Positions 26,752-36,000 are shown, counted from the stretch's first letter. The stretch is DNA of 64,000 nucleotides from Bacteroidota bacterium (GCA_018267515.1 JAFDYJ010000012.1:1-64000); one strand, 5' to 3'. The notes: generated by a model from the sequence alone, not told the origin. Program-made: numbers and translations.

Positions 26752-28041
26752 TTAAAAGCTCCAGTAATTTCTATTACTAATTTTATTACGATAAATTCCT
26801 TTCAGGTCTGCAATCAATCCATGCTTTTTTGTAATTCCTGTAAAATATGCGTCATCGCAAGCCAGGTATTGTTTATGGGGTACCGTAATGATGACCGCAT
26901 CATAATCAGTTGCAGGTTGATCTACCAGTGAAAAACCATATTCATGTTGCAGGTCTCCCGAATCGGCATGCGGATCTTCCACATCCACGTTTACATAATA
27001 TTCCTTTAACGCTTTTACCACGTCACTCACTTTGGAGTTCCTGATATCGCTTACATTTTCTTTGAAGGTGGCTCCTTTAATAAGCACTTTCGCAGCTTTT
27101 ACATCACCGGTATTTCTGATAATATGCTGAATCACTTTTTTAGCTACATATTTACCCATATTATCGTTGATATTTCTTCCTGATAAAATAACTTCAGAAT
27201 GATAACCAAGTTCTTTTGCTTTATGCGTAAGATAATAGGGATCTACTCCTATGCAGTGCCCGCCAACTAACCCCGGCTGGAATTTTAAAAAATTCCATTT
27301 TGTCCCTGCGGCTTCCAAGACTTCATACGTATTGATTCCGATCCGGTCAAAGATGATGGAAAGTTCATTCATCAGAGCGATATTAAGGTCCCTCTGCGTG
27401 TTCTCAATTATTTTTGCAGCTTCTGCAACTTTAATGGATGATGCTCTGTGTACACCGGCTGCAACAACAAGCTCATACACTTTTGCTATTTCTTCAAGAG
27501 ATTCTGCATCGGAACCTGAAACCACTTTCACAATTGTAGAAAGCGTATGGTTTTTATCTCCCGGGTTAATACGTTCAGGTGAATAACCGAGTTTGAAATC
27601 TTTTACATTTTTAAGCCCGGATAATTTTTCAATGATGGGCAAGCAATCTTCTTCAGTACAACCGGGATATACCGTAGATTCAAAAACCACGTAATCACCT
27701 TTCTTGATTACCTTACCCACCGTTTCAGACGCTTTTTTTACCGGGATCAAATCGGGTACATTATGCTCATCAACCGGTGTGGGAACAGCCACAATAAAAA
27801 ATTTTGCTTCCCTTAAAACATCGAGTGAATTGGTGAAAACAATATCACAGCCTTTGAATGCTTCTTTATCCAGTTCATTGCTGGGATCAATTCCCTGCTT
27901 CATCATTTCAACTCTTTTTTCATTAATATCAAATCCGATTACGGATATTTTTCTTGCAAATTCCAATGCAATAGGTAATCCTACATATCCTAAACCTATA
28001 ACAGCAAGTTTTTCTTTTTTTTCGGTCAATTCCTGGTACAT
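26752..28041 (-). CDS. UDP-N-acetylhexosamine 6-dehydrogenase (TviB/WbpA-like nucleotide sugar dehydrogenase)
   Basis: A 429-residue NAD-dependent four-electron dehydrogenase. The Rossmann motif is GLGYVGLP at 16-23, the central helix holds Lys210 (AEAAKIIENTQRDLNIA), and the catalytic Cys263 is in GGHCIGVDPYY. SPERINPGDK near 154-163 and the ENTQRDLNIA motif are characteristic of the UDP-GlcNAc/GalNAc dehydrogenase branch (TviB, WbpA, WbpO), not UDP-glucose dehydrogenase, which is separately present upstream. The product would be a UDP-N-acetylhexosaminuronic acid for surface polysaccharide. It lies 20 nt after the UDP-glucuronate decarboxylase gene. Confidence 0.88.
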   Translation of the reverse strand: MYQELTEKKEKLAVIGLGYVGLPIALEFARKISVIGFDINEKRVEMMKQGIDPSNELDKEAFKGCDIVFTNSLDVLREAKFFIVAVPTPVDEHNVPDLIPVKKASETVGKVIKKGDYVVFESTVYPGCTEEDCLPIIEKLSGLKNVKDFKLGYSPERINPGDKNHTLSTIVKVVSGSDAESLEEIAKVYELVVAAGVHRASSIKVAEAAKIIENTQRDLNIALMNELSIIFDRIGINTYEVLEAAGTKWNFLKFQPGLVGGHCIGVDPYYLTHKAKELGYHSEVILSGRNINDNMGKYVAKKVIQHIIRNTGDVKAAKVLIKGATFKENVSDIRNSKVSDVVKALKEYYVNVDVEDPHADSGDLQHEYGFSLVDQPATDYDAVIITVPHKQYLACDDAYFTGITKKHGLIADLKGIYRNKISNRNYWSF

Positions 28042-28061
28042 ATATTTTCGGTTATGATTTT

Positions 28062-29045
28062 TTATTTAATACTTACAAACTCTTTTGGCATTTTATTCCA
28101 TTCTTCAGGCGCTAATGATTTAAAATAATCATAAGTAATTTTCAACCCTTCTTTACGATTCACTTTCGGTGCCCAGCCTAACAATTCCCGGGCTTTAGAA
28201 ATATCAGGTTCCCGTTGTTTAGGGTCATCTTCCGGTAATGGTTTAAAAATAATTTTCACTTTCTTACCGGTAAGTTCTAATATTTCATTGGCAAAATCAA
28301 GCAATGAAATTTCATCCGGGTTCCCAATATTTACAGGTAGCCGGTAATCACTCAATAATAGTCTGTAAATCCCATCAACCTGATCATCCACAAAACAAAA
28401 GCTTCTTGTTTGTGATCCATCGCCAAACACGGTAAGATCTTCGCCACGCAAAGCCTGGCCTATAAAAGCAGGCAATGCTCTTCCATCATTCAACCGCATC
28501 CTTGGACCGTAGGTATTAAAAATCCGGACAATTCTGGTATCCAGGTTGTGAAAATTCTGATAGGCCATTGTGATCGCTTCTAAATATCTCTTTGCTTCAT
28601 CATACACGCCTCTTGGTCCAACCGGGTTTACATTGCCCCAATATTCTTCCGGTTGCGGGTGTACCAAAGGATCTCCATACACTTCGCTAGTCGAGGCAAC
28701 AAGAATTCTTGCCTTTTTTGCTTTAGCCAATCCCAAGCAATTATGCGTACCCATTGCCCCTACTTTCAAAGTCTGAATCGGAATTTTCAGATAATCAATC
28801 GGGCTGGCCGGAGAAGCAAAATGTAAAATATATTCAAGTGGGCCCGGGATATGAATGAACTTGGTAACATCGTAATGATAAAATTCAAACTGCTCTAGTT
28901 TGAAAAGATGTTGTATGTTTTTCAAATCTCCGGTGATCAGGTTATCCATTCCAACAACACGGTATCCTTCCTTAATAAACCGGTCGCATAAATGTGAACC
29001 CAAAAATCCGGCTGCGCCGGTTATAAGCACTCTCTTTTGGTACAT
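28062..29045 (-). CDS. UDP-glucuronate decarboxylase (UDP-xylose synthase)
   Basis: A 327-residue extended short-chain dehydrogenase/reductase. The NAD-binding motif GAAGFLG is at 10-16, catalytic Tyr148 and Lys152 are in YDEAK, and a TSE motif lies at 119-121. The long diagnostic segments of UDP-xylose synthases, [11 protein letters not shown] and [17 protein letters not shown], are intact. It converts UDP-glucuronate to UDP-xylose, using the product of the ugd gene 7 nt upstream, so the two steps are encoded in order. Confidence 0.93.
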   Translation of the reverse strand: MYQKRVLITGAAGFLGSHLCDRFIKEGYRVVGMDNLITGDLKNIQHLFKLEQFEFYHYDVTKFIHIPGPLEYILHFASPASPIDYLKIPIQTLKVGAMGTHNCLGLAKAKKARILVASTSEVYGDPLVHPQPEEYWGNVNPVGPRGVYDEAKRYLEAITMAYQNFHNLDTRIVRIFNTYGPRMRLNDGRALPAFIGQALRGEDLTVFGDGSQTRSFCFVDDQVDGIYRLLLSDYRLPVNIGNPDEISLLDFANEILELTGKKVKIIFKPLPEDDPKQREPDISKARELLGWAPKVNRKEGLKITYDYFKSLAPEEWNKMPKEFVSIK

Positions 29046-29052
29046 AATACTT

Positions 29053-30363
29053 TTAATTCACCACTACCCTTCCAATACTTTCATAATGAAATTTAAGTTC
29101 TTGCATATCTTCAAGGTCAAATAAATTTCTTCCATCGAAAATAACTTTATTCTTCATCAATCCGGCAATTCTTGAAAAATCCGGAGTACGAAATTCATTC
29201 CATTCTGTAGCAATAATCAATGCATCGGCACTTGAAAGGCAGTCATACTGGTTCGCTGCATATGTTATGGTATCTCCCAGCCTGGCTTTTACATTTTTCA
29301 TAGCTTCCGGATCAAAAGCGTTTATTGAAGCGCCCAGTTTTAATAATTCTTCAATCATATCAAGAGCCGGTGCTTCTCTGATATCATCCGTGTTGGGTTT
29401 AAAGGCAAGACCCCATAAAGCAAATTTTTTCCCACTCAGATTATCACCAAAATATTTTTTTATTTTAGGAATCAGGTAAAGTTTCTGCTTTTCATTAACC
29501 TCTATTACAGCATTTAGTATTTTAAAATCATAGTTCACCTCATGTGAAGATCTATGTAATGCCCTGACATCTTTCGGAAAGCAACTACCGCCATAACCGA
29601 TACCCGGAAATAAAAATCGTTTTCCGATCCTTCCATCACTTCCAATACCCCTGCGTACCATGTCCACATCGGCACCAAATTTTTCACAGAGACGGGCTAT
29701 CTCATTCATGAAAGTAATTTTGGTGGCTAAGAATGTATTAGCTGCGTATTTTGTAAGCTCAGCAGATTTTACGTCCATGTAAATTACAGGATTACCCTGC
29801 CGTACAAAAGGTGCATACAAATCATTCATCACTTTTTTTGCTCTTTCAGAAGTGGTACCGACAATCACCCGTTCCGGTTTCATAAAATCATCAACGGCAC
29901 CGCCTTCCCGTAAAAATTCAGGATTCGAAACAACATCAAATTCAACTTTACAATTTTTCTCAATTGCAGCATACACTTTATCAGCGGTACCTACCGGTAC
30001 CGTGCTTTTGTTTACGATAACCTTATAATCTTTGATCAGATCTCCAAGTTGCTCCGCCACAAGCAGTACAGCTCTCAGATCGGCAGATCCGTTCTCACCG
30101 GGGGGAGTAGGTAAGGCAAGCATAATAACATCTGCATCCCTGATACCTGCCTCCAGGTCTGTAGTAAAATTTAACCTGCCATCTTTTAAATTCCGAAGAA
30201 AAAATTTTTCCAGGCCAGGTTCAAAAATAGTAACCGTCCCGCTTTGCAGCTTATCCACTTTATTGATATCAATATCAACACAGGTAACCTCATTCCCTGT
30301 TTCAGCAAAACAAGTACCTGATACTAATCCAACATAACCGGTTCCAATAACTGCGATTTTCAT
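29053..30363 (-). CDS. ugd: UDP-glucose 6-dehydrogenase
   Basis: A 436-residue NAD-dependent dehydrogenase oxidising UDP-glucose to UDP-glucuronate. Motifs: GTGYVGL at 7-13, STVPVGT near 120-126, [14 protein letters not shown] at 147-160, Lys205 ([12 protein letters not shown]) and catalytic Cys261 in [10 protein letters not shown]. The NPEFLREG and [14 protein letters not shown] motifs separate it from the HexNAc dehydrogenase downstream. It lies 9 nt after the aminotransferase gene and feeds the UDP-xylose synthase. Confidence 0.95.
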   Translation of the reverse strand: MKIAVIGTGYVGLVSGTCFAETGNEVTCVDIDINKVDKLQSGTVTIFEPGLEKFFLRNLKDGRLNFTTDLEAGIRDADVIMLALPTPPGENGSADLRAVLLVAEQLGDLIKDYKVIVNKSTVPVGTADKVYAAIEKNCKVEFDVVSNPEFLREGGAVDDFMKPERVIVGTTSERAKKVMNDLYAPFVRQGNPVIYMDVKSAELTKYAANTFLATKITFMNEIARLCEKFGADVDMVRRGIGSDGRIGKRFLFPGIGYGGSCFPKDVRALHRSSHEVNYDFKILNAVIEVNEKQKLYLIPKIKKYFGDNLSGKKFALWGLAFKPNTDDIREAPALDMIEELLKLGASINAFDPEAMKNVKARLGDTITYAANQYDCLSSADALIIATEWNEFRTPDFSRIAGLMKNKVIFDGRNLFDLEDMQELKFHYESIGRVVVN

Positions 30364-30372
30364 ATAGGGTTT

Positions 30373-31503
30373 TTATTGATTTACAAACTCTAAAACATTT
30401 GATGTTATAAAATTCAGCTGCTCTTCATCCAGCTCTGTATGAATCGGCAATGAAATCACCCGGTCCGTAAGCCAATCCGTAACAGGCATAACCTGTGAAG
30501 AAGTATTGAATTGCGAAAACATTTTTTGTTTATGCCCCGGTACAGGGTAATAAATCATAGAAGGGATATTTCGCTTTGCTAAAAATTCATTGAGCCCATT
30601 TCGCTCCACCCCTTCTAATATTAAAGTGTATTGATGAAATACATGATTGGAATAGTTTGCCCGAAAAGGTGTTTTGATCTTTTGATGGTTTGCAAAAGCT
30701 TTATCATAAAAATCTGCTGCTTTTCTTCTCGCAGCAGCATATTCATCAAGATATTTCAGTTTTATATTGAGAATAGCAGCCTGGATTGTATCGAGACGAC
30801 TATTGCAACCTACCACATCATGATAGTATCTTTTGCTTTGCCCGTGATTGGCAATCATTTTCAGCTTTACCGCTAATGAATCATCATTGGTAAAAATAGC
30901 GCCTCCATCACCGAAGGCTCCCAGGTTTTTGGAAGGATAAAATGATGTTGTACCAATATGCCCTATTGTTCCTGTTTTCTTTTTAGAACCGTTTTTAAAA
31001 TAATATTCACAGCCTATTGCCTGGGCATTATCTTCTATTACATAAATATTAGATTTTGAAGCAATTTCCAGGATGGCTTCCATCGGCGCCGCCTGGCCAT
31101 ATAAATGAACAGGAACAATTGCTTTTGTTTTAGGAGTGATTGCTTTTTCAATTGCAACCGGATCTACACAAAATGTTTTGGGATCCACTTCCACAAAAAC
31201 AGGTGTCAACTTCAGCAAGGCAATAACTTCTGTAGTAGCAATATAGGTAAAGGAAGGTGTAATAACTTCATCACCGGGTTGTAATCCCAACGCCATCATG
31301 GCAATCTGTAATGCATCTGTACCATTTCCACAGGTGATCGTATGTTTTGCCCCGATAAAACTGGAAAGATTTGAAGCAAATTCCTGTACGGGCCTGCCAT
31401 TGATGAATGCCGAGCTCTCAAATACATCAAGCACTACCTGGTTAATTTCTGCCTTAATCTTATGATACTGAGTTTGGGTATCCACCATCTGGATGGGGCG
31501 CAT
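30373..31503 (-). CDS. DegT/DnrJ/EryC1/StrS sugar aminotransferase (WbpE-like)
   Basis: A 376-residue PLP enzyme that aminates a keto group on a nucleotide sugar. The PLP phosphate site is GNGTDAL at 59-65, the cofactor Asp is in EDNAQAIG (157-164), and Lys192 in SFYPSKNLGAFGDGG forms the Schiff base. The N-terminus and motif pattern resemble WbpE, which makes UDP-2,3-diamino-uronic acids from the product of a WbpA-type dehydrogenase, and such an enzyme is in this operon. WbpB and WbpD equivalents are missing here, so the exact sugar is uncertain. First gene of the operon. Confidence 0.88.
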   Translation of the reverse strand: MRPIQMVDTQTQYHKIKAEINQVVLDVFESSAFINGRPVQEFASNLSSFIGAKHTITCGNGTDALQIAMMALGLQPGDEVITPSFTYIATTEVIALLKLTPVFVEVDPKTFCVDPVAIEKAITPKTKAIVPVHLYGQAAPMEAILEIASKSNIYVIEDNAQAIGCEYYFKNGSKKKTGTIGHIGTTSFYPSKNLGAFGDGGAIFTNDDSLAVKLKMIANHGQSKRYYHDVVGCNSRLDTIQAAILNIKLKYLDEYAAARRKAADFYDKAFANHQKIKTPFRANYSNHVFHQYTLILEGVERNGLNEFLAKRNIPSMIYYPVPGHKQKMFSQFNTSSQVMPVTDWLTDRVISLPIHTELDEEQLNFITSNVLEFVNQ

Positions 31504-31533
31504 CGGAATAGGTTTGTTTTAAAAGTGTAGCCG

Positions 31534-31584
31534 GCCCGTACCGAACTATTATATCAATAGTTCTAAATGCCGGTACGTTCGGGC
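31534..31584. repeat. Large inverted repeat upstream of the nucleotide-sugar operon
   Basis: Inner arms GAACTATT/AATAGTTC (31543-31550 and 31556-31563, 5-nt loop) and outer arms CGTACC/GGTACG (31537-31542 and 31572-31577), with a further GCCC/GGGC after a 3-nt bulge. It lies between the start of the aminotransferase gene and its putative -7 elements, so it would form at the 5' end of the operon mRNA, or serve as an operator. Confidence 0.7.
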
Positions 31585-31587
31585 GGG

Positions 31588-31603
31588 CAAAAATACAAAA
31601 ATA
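31588..31603 (-). promoter_or_regulatory. Two overlapping candidate -7 elements for the nucleotide-sugar operon
   Basis: TATTTTTG occurs twice on the minus strand (31588-31595 and 31596-31603), each matching TAnnTTTG. Transcription would begin near 31581 or 31589, placing the inverted repeat 31534-31584 at the mRNA 5' end. No clear -33 element. Confidence 0.4.
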
Positions 31604-31627
31604 CAGGTAGTTTTACCCGATTGCGTT

Positions 31628-31635
31628 TACATTTG
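31628..31635 (+). promoter_or_regulatory. Putative -7 element for waaA
   Basis: TACATTTG matches TAnnTTTG; the transcript would start near 31642, about 14 nt before the TTG start of waaA. It is about 25 nt from the divergent -7 elements of the sugar operon. Confidence 0.45.
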
Positions 31636-31655
31636 CCAGGCTTAAAAACGAAAAA

Positions 31656-32912
31656 TTGAGCGTTCTATTTTATAATATCTTTTTGCTTTTGTATAAAATA
31701 GCTGCCAGAGGCGCTGCCCTATTCAAGCCCAAGGCTGAAAAATGGCTGAAAGGGAGAAAGAAAATATTTGAAAGATTACAAAAATCAATACCCCGGGATG
31801 CACAAATTATCTGGGTACATTGCGCTTCTTTAGGAGAATTTGAGCAAGGCCGGCCTGTTATTGAAAAATTGAAGAACCTTTTTCCTGATTACAAAGTTTT
31901 ACTGACCTTTTTTTCTCCATCCGGCTATGAAGTTAGAAAGGATTATAGCGGGGCAGACTGGGTCTTTTACCTGCCAATGGATGGACCCGGAAATGCTAAA
32001 CGGTTTTTAGAAATTGTGCATCCGTCGCTGGTAATTTTTGTAAAATATGAATTTTGGTATTACTACCTCAAAAAAATTAAATATCGCAAAATTCCTTTAT
32101 TACTGATATCGGCCCTTTTCCGGAAAGACGCTGCTTTTTTTAAAATGCATGGTAAGCTTCATCGTAAAATGCTCTCCCGGTTTGATCATCTGTTTGTTCA
32201 AAATGAGGCTTCAAAAAAACTATTGGATAATATTGGTCTATCGGCATTCAGCAGCATATCCGGCGATACCCGGTTTGACAGGGTGATTGAAATAGCTGAA
32301 CAATTTGAACCTATTCCCCTTATTGAAAAATTTATTGGGGATGATAAATGTATAATTGCCGGAAGCACCTGGAAAGAAGATGAAACAGTTTTAGCTCAAA
32401 TTGATTACACTGAAAAAAAGATTAAGTTAATTATAGTACCACACGAAGTCAACGATTCGAACCTCACTGACATCAAAAAGCTTTTCCCCTCTTCAATCAG
32501 GTATTCTGAAATAAAATCCGGAAGCTGCCACCCGAAAACTGAAAATGTTCTCATCATTGACTGTATTGGCCTATTATCCCGTTTATACAAATATGCTTAC
32601 ATAACTTATGTTGGCGGAGGAATGAAACTGCCCGGTGTACATAATGTTCTGGAAGCTGCCGTTTATGAAAAGCCTGTTCTCTTTGGGCCTGAATATCATA
32701 AATACCGGGAAGCTGAAGAACTGATTGAATGCGGTGGTGGATATAGTTTTACAGGAACAAAAAGTTTACAAAATAAAATTGATCAGCTTTTAACGGATCA
32801 TAACGAATACACCCATTCGAGTATCGCTTCGGGAAAATATGTTGCAGGTAAAAAGGGCGCTACAGAAAAGATAATTGAGTACATTCAGGAAAACCGTCTT
32901 TTAATCAATTGA
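31656..32912 (+). CDS. waaA: 3-deoxy-D-manno-octulosonic acid (Kdo) transferase (TTG start)
   Basis: A 418-residue GT30/GT-B enzyme that adds Kdo to lipid A precursor at the inner membrane. An N-terminal hydrophobic anchor (about 3-20) precedes IWVHCASLGEFEQ with the catalytic Glu, then VKYEFWYY, SGDTRFDR, GSTWKEDE and the C-terminal GGGMKLPGVHNVLEAA and FGPEYHKYREA motifs, all family hallmarks. The start is TTG at 31656; a -7 element lies just upstream and no ATG precedes the conserved N-terminus. It diverges from the nucleotide-sugar operon. The last 28 nt overlap the convergent uncharacterised gene. Confidence 0.95.
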   Translation: MSVLFYNIFLLLYKIAARGAALFKPKAEKWLKGRKKIFERLQKSIPRDAQIIWVHCASLGEFEQGRPVIEKLKNLFPDYKVLLTFFSPSGYEVRKDYSGADWVFYLPMDGPGNAKRFLEIVHPSLVIFVKYEFWYYYLKKIKYRKIPLLLISALFRKDAAFFKMHGKLHRKMLSRFDHLFVQNEASKKLLDNIGLSAFSSISGDTRFDRVIEIAEQFEPIPLIEKFIGDDKCIIAGSTWKEDETVLAQIDYTEKKIKLIIVPHEVNDSNLTDIKKLFPSSIRYSEIKSGSCHPKTENVLIIDCIGLLSRLYKYAYITYVGGGMKLPGVHNVLEAAVYEKPVLFGPEYHKYREAEELIECGGGYSFTGTKSLQNKIDQLLTDHNEYTHSSIASGKYVAGKKGATEKIIEYIQENRLLIN

Positions 32913-33580
32913 TCAAACAGTTTTACAGTCTCTTTTGAGTTATCCCAGCCCAATTTTGTTTTCAATTCCCGGTTAATCCAATATTCTGCTTCAGGATAAA
33001 TATTGAAACTATTGATTGTTTTTATAGATCTTTCATACATGGATTCATCACCCCGAAACAAATCGTTGATGAACACATAACGGTCATTAATTCCGATGGC
33101 TTTGCGCAAATCTTTTACCGGTGACTCCTTCAGCACTTCGAATAATTCTGTTTTTCCTTCCCGTAATTTATCATTTAATGATTCCGGTAAATTAGCGTTT
33201 AGTTCATTTACATCTTTTTCTTTTGGCTGATGGGATAAGGTAGGAATCTCTGTCATTGGGTCAAATATCATATCCAATTGACCATTTTTCTGTACCCGGG
33301 ACAAAGAACCTTTATCTATTAAAACCGTTTCTTTTACTTCCTGCACAACCGGTTTTTCAACAGGCTTTGGTGCATACTTTTCATATTGAGGAGCTACTAT
33401 CGGAACTGCTGACGGGAGTACAACGGCAACCTTTGAAGTACCCAGGGTTTTTGACTGCTGTGACTGAAGTTGACTGATTTCCTGTTGCAGCAATAAAATG
33501 GTAACCTGCATCTGAGACGGAGCAGCTTTTTCATCAAATTGCTCTTTTAACTTCTGTATGAGAGCGCCGATTCGTTCCAT
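32885..33580 (-). CDS. Uncharacterised conserved protein with Q/P-rich linker
   Basis: A 231-residue cytoplasmic protein I can name only as uncharacterised. The N-terminal 50 residues form a likely coiled coil rich in Gln (LLLQQEISQLQSQQ). Residues about 50-95 are low-complexity, Pro- and Val-rich. The C-terminal half (about 130-230) is well ordered and includes LFEVLKESPVKDLRKAIGIND, RYVFINDLF and WINRELKTKLGW. The order of a helical coil, flexible linker and globular domain suggests a scaffold or DNA/nucleoid-associated role, but that is conjecture. It is encoded divergently from tdk and overlaps waaA tail to tail by 28 nt. Confidence 0.7.
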   Translation of the reverse strand: MERIGALIQKLKEQFDEKAAPSQMQVTILLLQQEISQLQSQQSKTLGTSKVAVVLPSAVPIVAPQYEKYAPKPVEKPVVQEVKETVLIDKGSLSRVQKNGQLDMIFDPMTEIPTLSHQPKEKDVNELNANLPESLNDKLREGKTELFEVLKESPVKDLRKAIGINDRYVFINDLFRGDESMYERSIKTINSFNIYPEAEYWINRELKTKLGWDNSKETVKLFDQLIKRRFS

Positions 33581-33665
33581 TGTGGTATTTTTGGCCGGAA
33601 GTCTAAAATTACAAACAGTTTAGCAATAATTTGTAACTCAACACCTGTAAAGTTAAATCTTAACA

Positions 33666-34238
33666 ATGTTTATCGAACCTAATTTAAGAGGAGAACGCAG
33701 AGGCTGGATAGAAGTAATCTGTGGTTCCATGTTCAGTGGCAAAACTGAGGAGTTAATCCGCAGGTTGAAACGTGTAAAGATTGCCAATTTGAAAGTTGAA
33801 ATTTTCAAACCCACCATTGATGTACGATATGATGAACTGAATATTGTATCACATGACACTACCTCTATTTTGTCCACTCCGATTGATCATTCACAAAAAA
33901 TATTATTGATGGCTGCTGATGTGGATGTTATCGGCATTGATGAAGCCCAGTTTTTTGACGATCAGTTACCTGAAGTATGCGATGAACTGGCCTCAAAAGG
34001 TACCCGGGTTATCGTTGCCGGTCTGGACATGGATTATCTCGGCAAACCTTTTGGTCCGATGCCGGTCATCATGGCAAAAGCTGATTATGTAACAAAAGTT
34101 CATGCTATTTGTATGAAATGCGGAAATATTGCTAATTATTCCTTCCGGAAAGTAGCTAATGCAGAACAGGTAATGCTGGGCGCAAAGGATGCTTATGAAC
34201 CCAGGTGCAGAAAATGTTATAATGAAGAAAAATCGTGA
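33666..34238 (+). CDS. tdk: Thymidine kinase (type II, zinc-binding)
   Basis: A 190-residue enzyme phosphorylating thymidine in nucleotide salvage. The P-loop GSMFSGKT is at 20-27, the Walker B-like IDEAQFF is near 96-102, and the lasso/zinc region has CMKCGN and CRKCYN, four cysteines that bind zinc. Length and motifs match bacterial TK1-like enzymes. Its stop overlaps the GTG start of ccmB by 4 nt, so it is translationally coupled to the cytochrome c maturation genes, a coupling without obvious functional reason. Confidence 0.96.
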   Translation: MFIEPNLRGERRGWIEVICGSMFSGKTEELIRRLKRVKIANLKVEIFKPTIDVRYDELNIVSHDTTSILSTPIDHSQKILLMAADVDVIGIDEAQFFDDQLPEVCDELASKGTRVIVAGLDMDYLGKPFGPMPVIMAKADYVTKVHAICMKCGNIANYSFRKVANAEQVMLGAKDAYEPRCRKCYNEEKS

Positions 34239-34891
34239 AATCATTACAACATATTTACTCCCTTTTCAAAAAGGATCTGCTGTTGGAAGTGAGGCAACAG
34301 TACAATTTTTATGGTATCCTTCTTTATATCGGCTCCACAATTTTTGTTTTAAATATGGCTATTGAAGAACCGGAAGCCAAGGTATGGAACGGATTATTTT
34401 GGGTAATTCAGCTATTTATTTGCATTAATGCTGTGGCAAAAAGTTTTTTGCAGGAAAGCACCAGTCGTATGCTTTATTTCTATTCAATTGCCGGTCCACG
34501 GGATTTTATTTTAGCAAAACTGCTGTTCAATTCTGTACTGATGCTAATCATGAGCCTGCTCAGCCTGCTGCTTTTCAGCTTATTTTTTTCCAACCCGATT
34601 CAAAAAATGGTCCCTTTTATCGGGCTGGTATTACTTGGAGGATGGAGTCTTAGTCTCGTTTTTACGTTTTTAGCAGCTATAGCTGCAAAAGCCCAGCAAA
34701 ACGCCGCCATCATGGCTATATTAGGATTTCCGATTATAATACCCCAATTATTATTATTGATGAAATTATCTAATGCTGCTTTTTCTTCCTCCCTGACAAT
34801 CCCGGCTGATACTGTGCTACTGTTGATTGCACTGGATCTAATGGTTGTTTTACTGGCTGTTATCCTGTTCCCGTTTCTTTGGAAGGATTAA
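34235..34891 (+). CDS. ccmB: Heme exporter subunit CcmB (GTG start)
   Basis: A 218-residue protein with six predicted membrane helices, the permease of the CcmAB ABC complex that releases holo-CcmE during system I cytochrome c maturation. The N-terminus [17 protein letters not shown] and the segment [29 protein letters not shown] are characteristic. The start is a GTG inside the tdk stop region (GTGA). The ATPase gene ccmA is not adjacent. ccmC and ccmD follow. Confidence 0.92.
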   Translation: MKSLQHIYSLFKKDLLLEVRQQYNFYGILLYIGSTIFVLNMAIEEPEAKVWNGLFWVIQLFICINAVAKSFLQESTSRMLYFYSIAGPRDFILAKLLFNSVLMLIMSLLSLLLFSLFFSNPIQKMVPFIGLVLLGGWSLSLVFTFLAAIAAKAQQNAAIMAILGFPIIIPQLLLLMKLSNAAFSSSLTIPADTVLLLIALDLMVVLLAVILFPFLWKD

Positions 34892-34929
34892 AATTGCATC
34901 TCTTATTTTTTTCATTACTACACCTCTCT

Positions 34930-34937
34930 TAATTTTG
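34930..34937 (+). promoter_or_regulatory. Putative -7 element for ccmC
   Basis: TAATTTTG matches TAnnTTTG; transcription would start near 34944. A 6-bp hairpin CAGGCA/TGCCTG (34955-34969) follows in the leader and ends 8 nt before the ccmC ATG. It may give ccmC-ccmD expression independent of tdk-ccmB. Confidence 0.4.
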
Positions 34938-34977
34938 CAGCACTTTAACCGGCCCAGGCATCCTGCCTGCGATTCTG

Positions 34978-35694
34978 ATGACAGATAAAAAAAGCTATAT
35001 ACAAAAATCCTGGTGGAAGATTGGAAGTGTTGTACTATTGATCTATACATTTACCTGTGGCCTTTTATTGGATGTTCCTCACCTTCCCGCCCTGGAAGAA
35101 ACAATACGTAATTTATATTTTCATGTGTGCATGTGGTTTTGCATGATGACATTATTTATTGTTTCAGTTGTCAATTCAATCCGCTATCTCGGAAACAATA
35201 ACCTGAAGTATGATATTTATGCCCGTCAGTATGCTACCGTTGGAATCGTCTTTGGTATCTTGGGTTATGCTACCGGGGCTATCTGGATGAGTTACACCTG
35301 GGCCGATCCGAATAACCCGGCATTTCAATCTTTCAGTGCAGTAGCAAGAGAGCCAAAACTTATCGGTACTGCTGTGGCACTACTTATCTATTTCGCTTAC
35401 CTCATACTGAGGGATTCTATTACTGATATAGACAAAAGAGCAAGAGTAAGCGCAGTTTACAACATATTTGCGTTTGCCATGCTTTTTCCCACTATTTGGA
35501 TTGTACCCCGGCTTTTACCAAGTCTTCATCCCGGGGGTGAATCGGGCAATCCTGCATTGGACACAAGAGATATAGATAGCCGGATGCGGATGGTTTTTTA
35601 TCCTGCAGTAATCGGCTGGACACTATTGGGAGTATGGATCACCACACTGAAAATAAGACTCAATATTTTGAAAGAAAAAAGAATCCTGAAATGA
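34978..35694 (+). CDS. ccmC: Cytochrome c maturation protein CcmC (heme handling, WWD-type)
   Basis: A 238-residue protein with six membrane helices of the CcmC/CcsA family, which delivers heme to CcmE in the periplasm. Heme-ligand histidines are likely in NLYFHVCMWF and in the later RLLPSLHPGG loop. The tryptophan-rich motif appears as GAIWMSYTWADPN. An 86-nt gap from ccmB contains its own -7 element and a short hairpin. It overlaps ccmD by 4 nt (ATGA). Confidence 0.92.
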   Translation: MTDKKSYIQKSWWKIGSVVLLIYTFTCGLLLDVPHLPALEETIRNLYFHVCMWFCMMTLFIVSVVNSIRYLGNNNLKYDIYARQYATVGIVFGILGYATGAIWMSYTWADPNNPAFQSFSAVAREPKLIGTAVALLIYFAYLILRDSITDIDKRARVSAVYNIFAFAMLFPTIWIVPRLLPSLHPGGESGNPALDTRDIDSRMRMVFYPAVIGWTLLGVWITTLKIRLNILKEKRILK

Positions 35695-35915
35695 TGAATC
35701 TTAAAAAAATAATTTCTCTTTTGTTTTTATTTGTCATTAGTATTACGGTTTGGGGACAAACCGGAAACGCTCCCGCTCAAATGGCAGATACCATGCGCAG
35801 TAATGGCCGTATCTTCGTAGTAGTAGCTGTAATGCTTACTATTCTTATCGGATTGATTTTATATCTTATCCGGTTAGACCGTAAAATCAGCAAGCTTGAA
35901 AAAGAAATAAAATAA
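35691..35915 (+). CDS. ccmD: CcmD-like small membrane protein
   Basis: A 74-residue protein starting with ATGATG inside the ccmC stop (ATGA overlap). It has an N-terminal signal-like hydrophobic segment (about 5-21, ending VWGQ), a short loop, one membrane helix (about 41-60) and a charged tail LDRKISKLEKEIK. CcmD proteins are small single-pass factors that link CcmC, CcmE and CcmAB. Identification rests on position after ccmC, size and topology. A GC-rich hairpin (35930-35952) lies 15 nt downstream but lacks a T-tract. Confidence 0.75.
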   Translation: MMNLKKIISLLFLFVISITVWGQTGNAPAQMADTMRSNGRIFVVVAVMLTILIGLILYLIRLDRKISKLEKEIK

Positions 35916-35929
35916 AACACGAATGAAGA

Positions 35930-35952
35930 CCGGAAGAGATTCTCTTTTCCGG
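35930..35952 (+). terminator. Hairpin after ccmD, weak terminator candidate
   Basis: Arms CCGGAAGAG (35930-35938) and CTC-TT-TTCCGG (35942-35952) with a 2-nt bulge and an ATT loop. No T-tract follows, so it may mark a processed 3' end rather than an intrinsic terminator. Confidence 0.4.
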
Positions 35953-36000
35953 ACAGCTCCATTCTAATTAACAACGATTGCTCAAATAAAAATTTAAATC

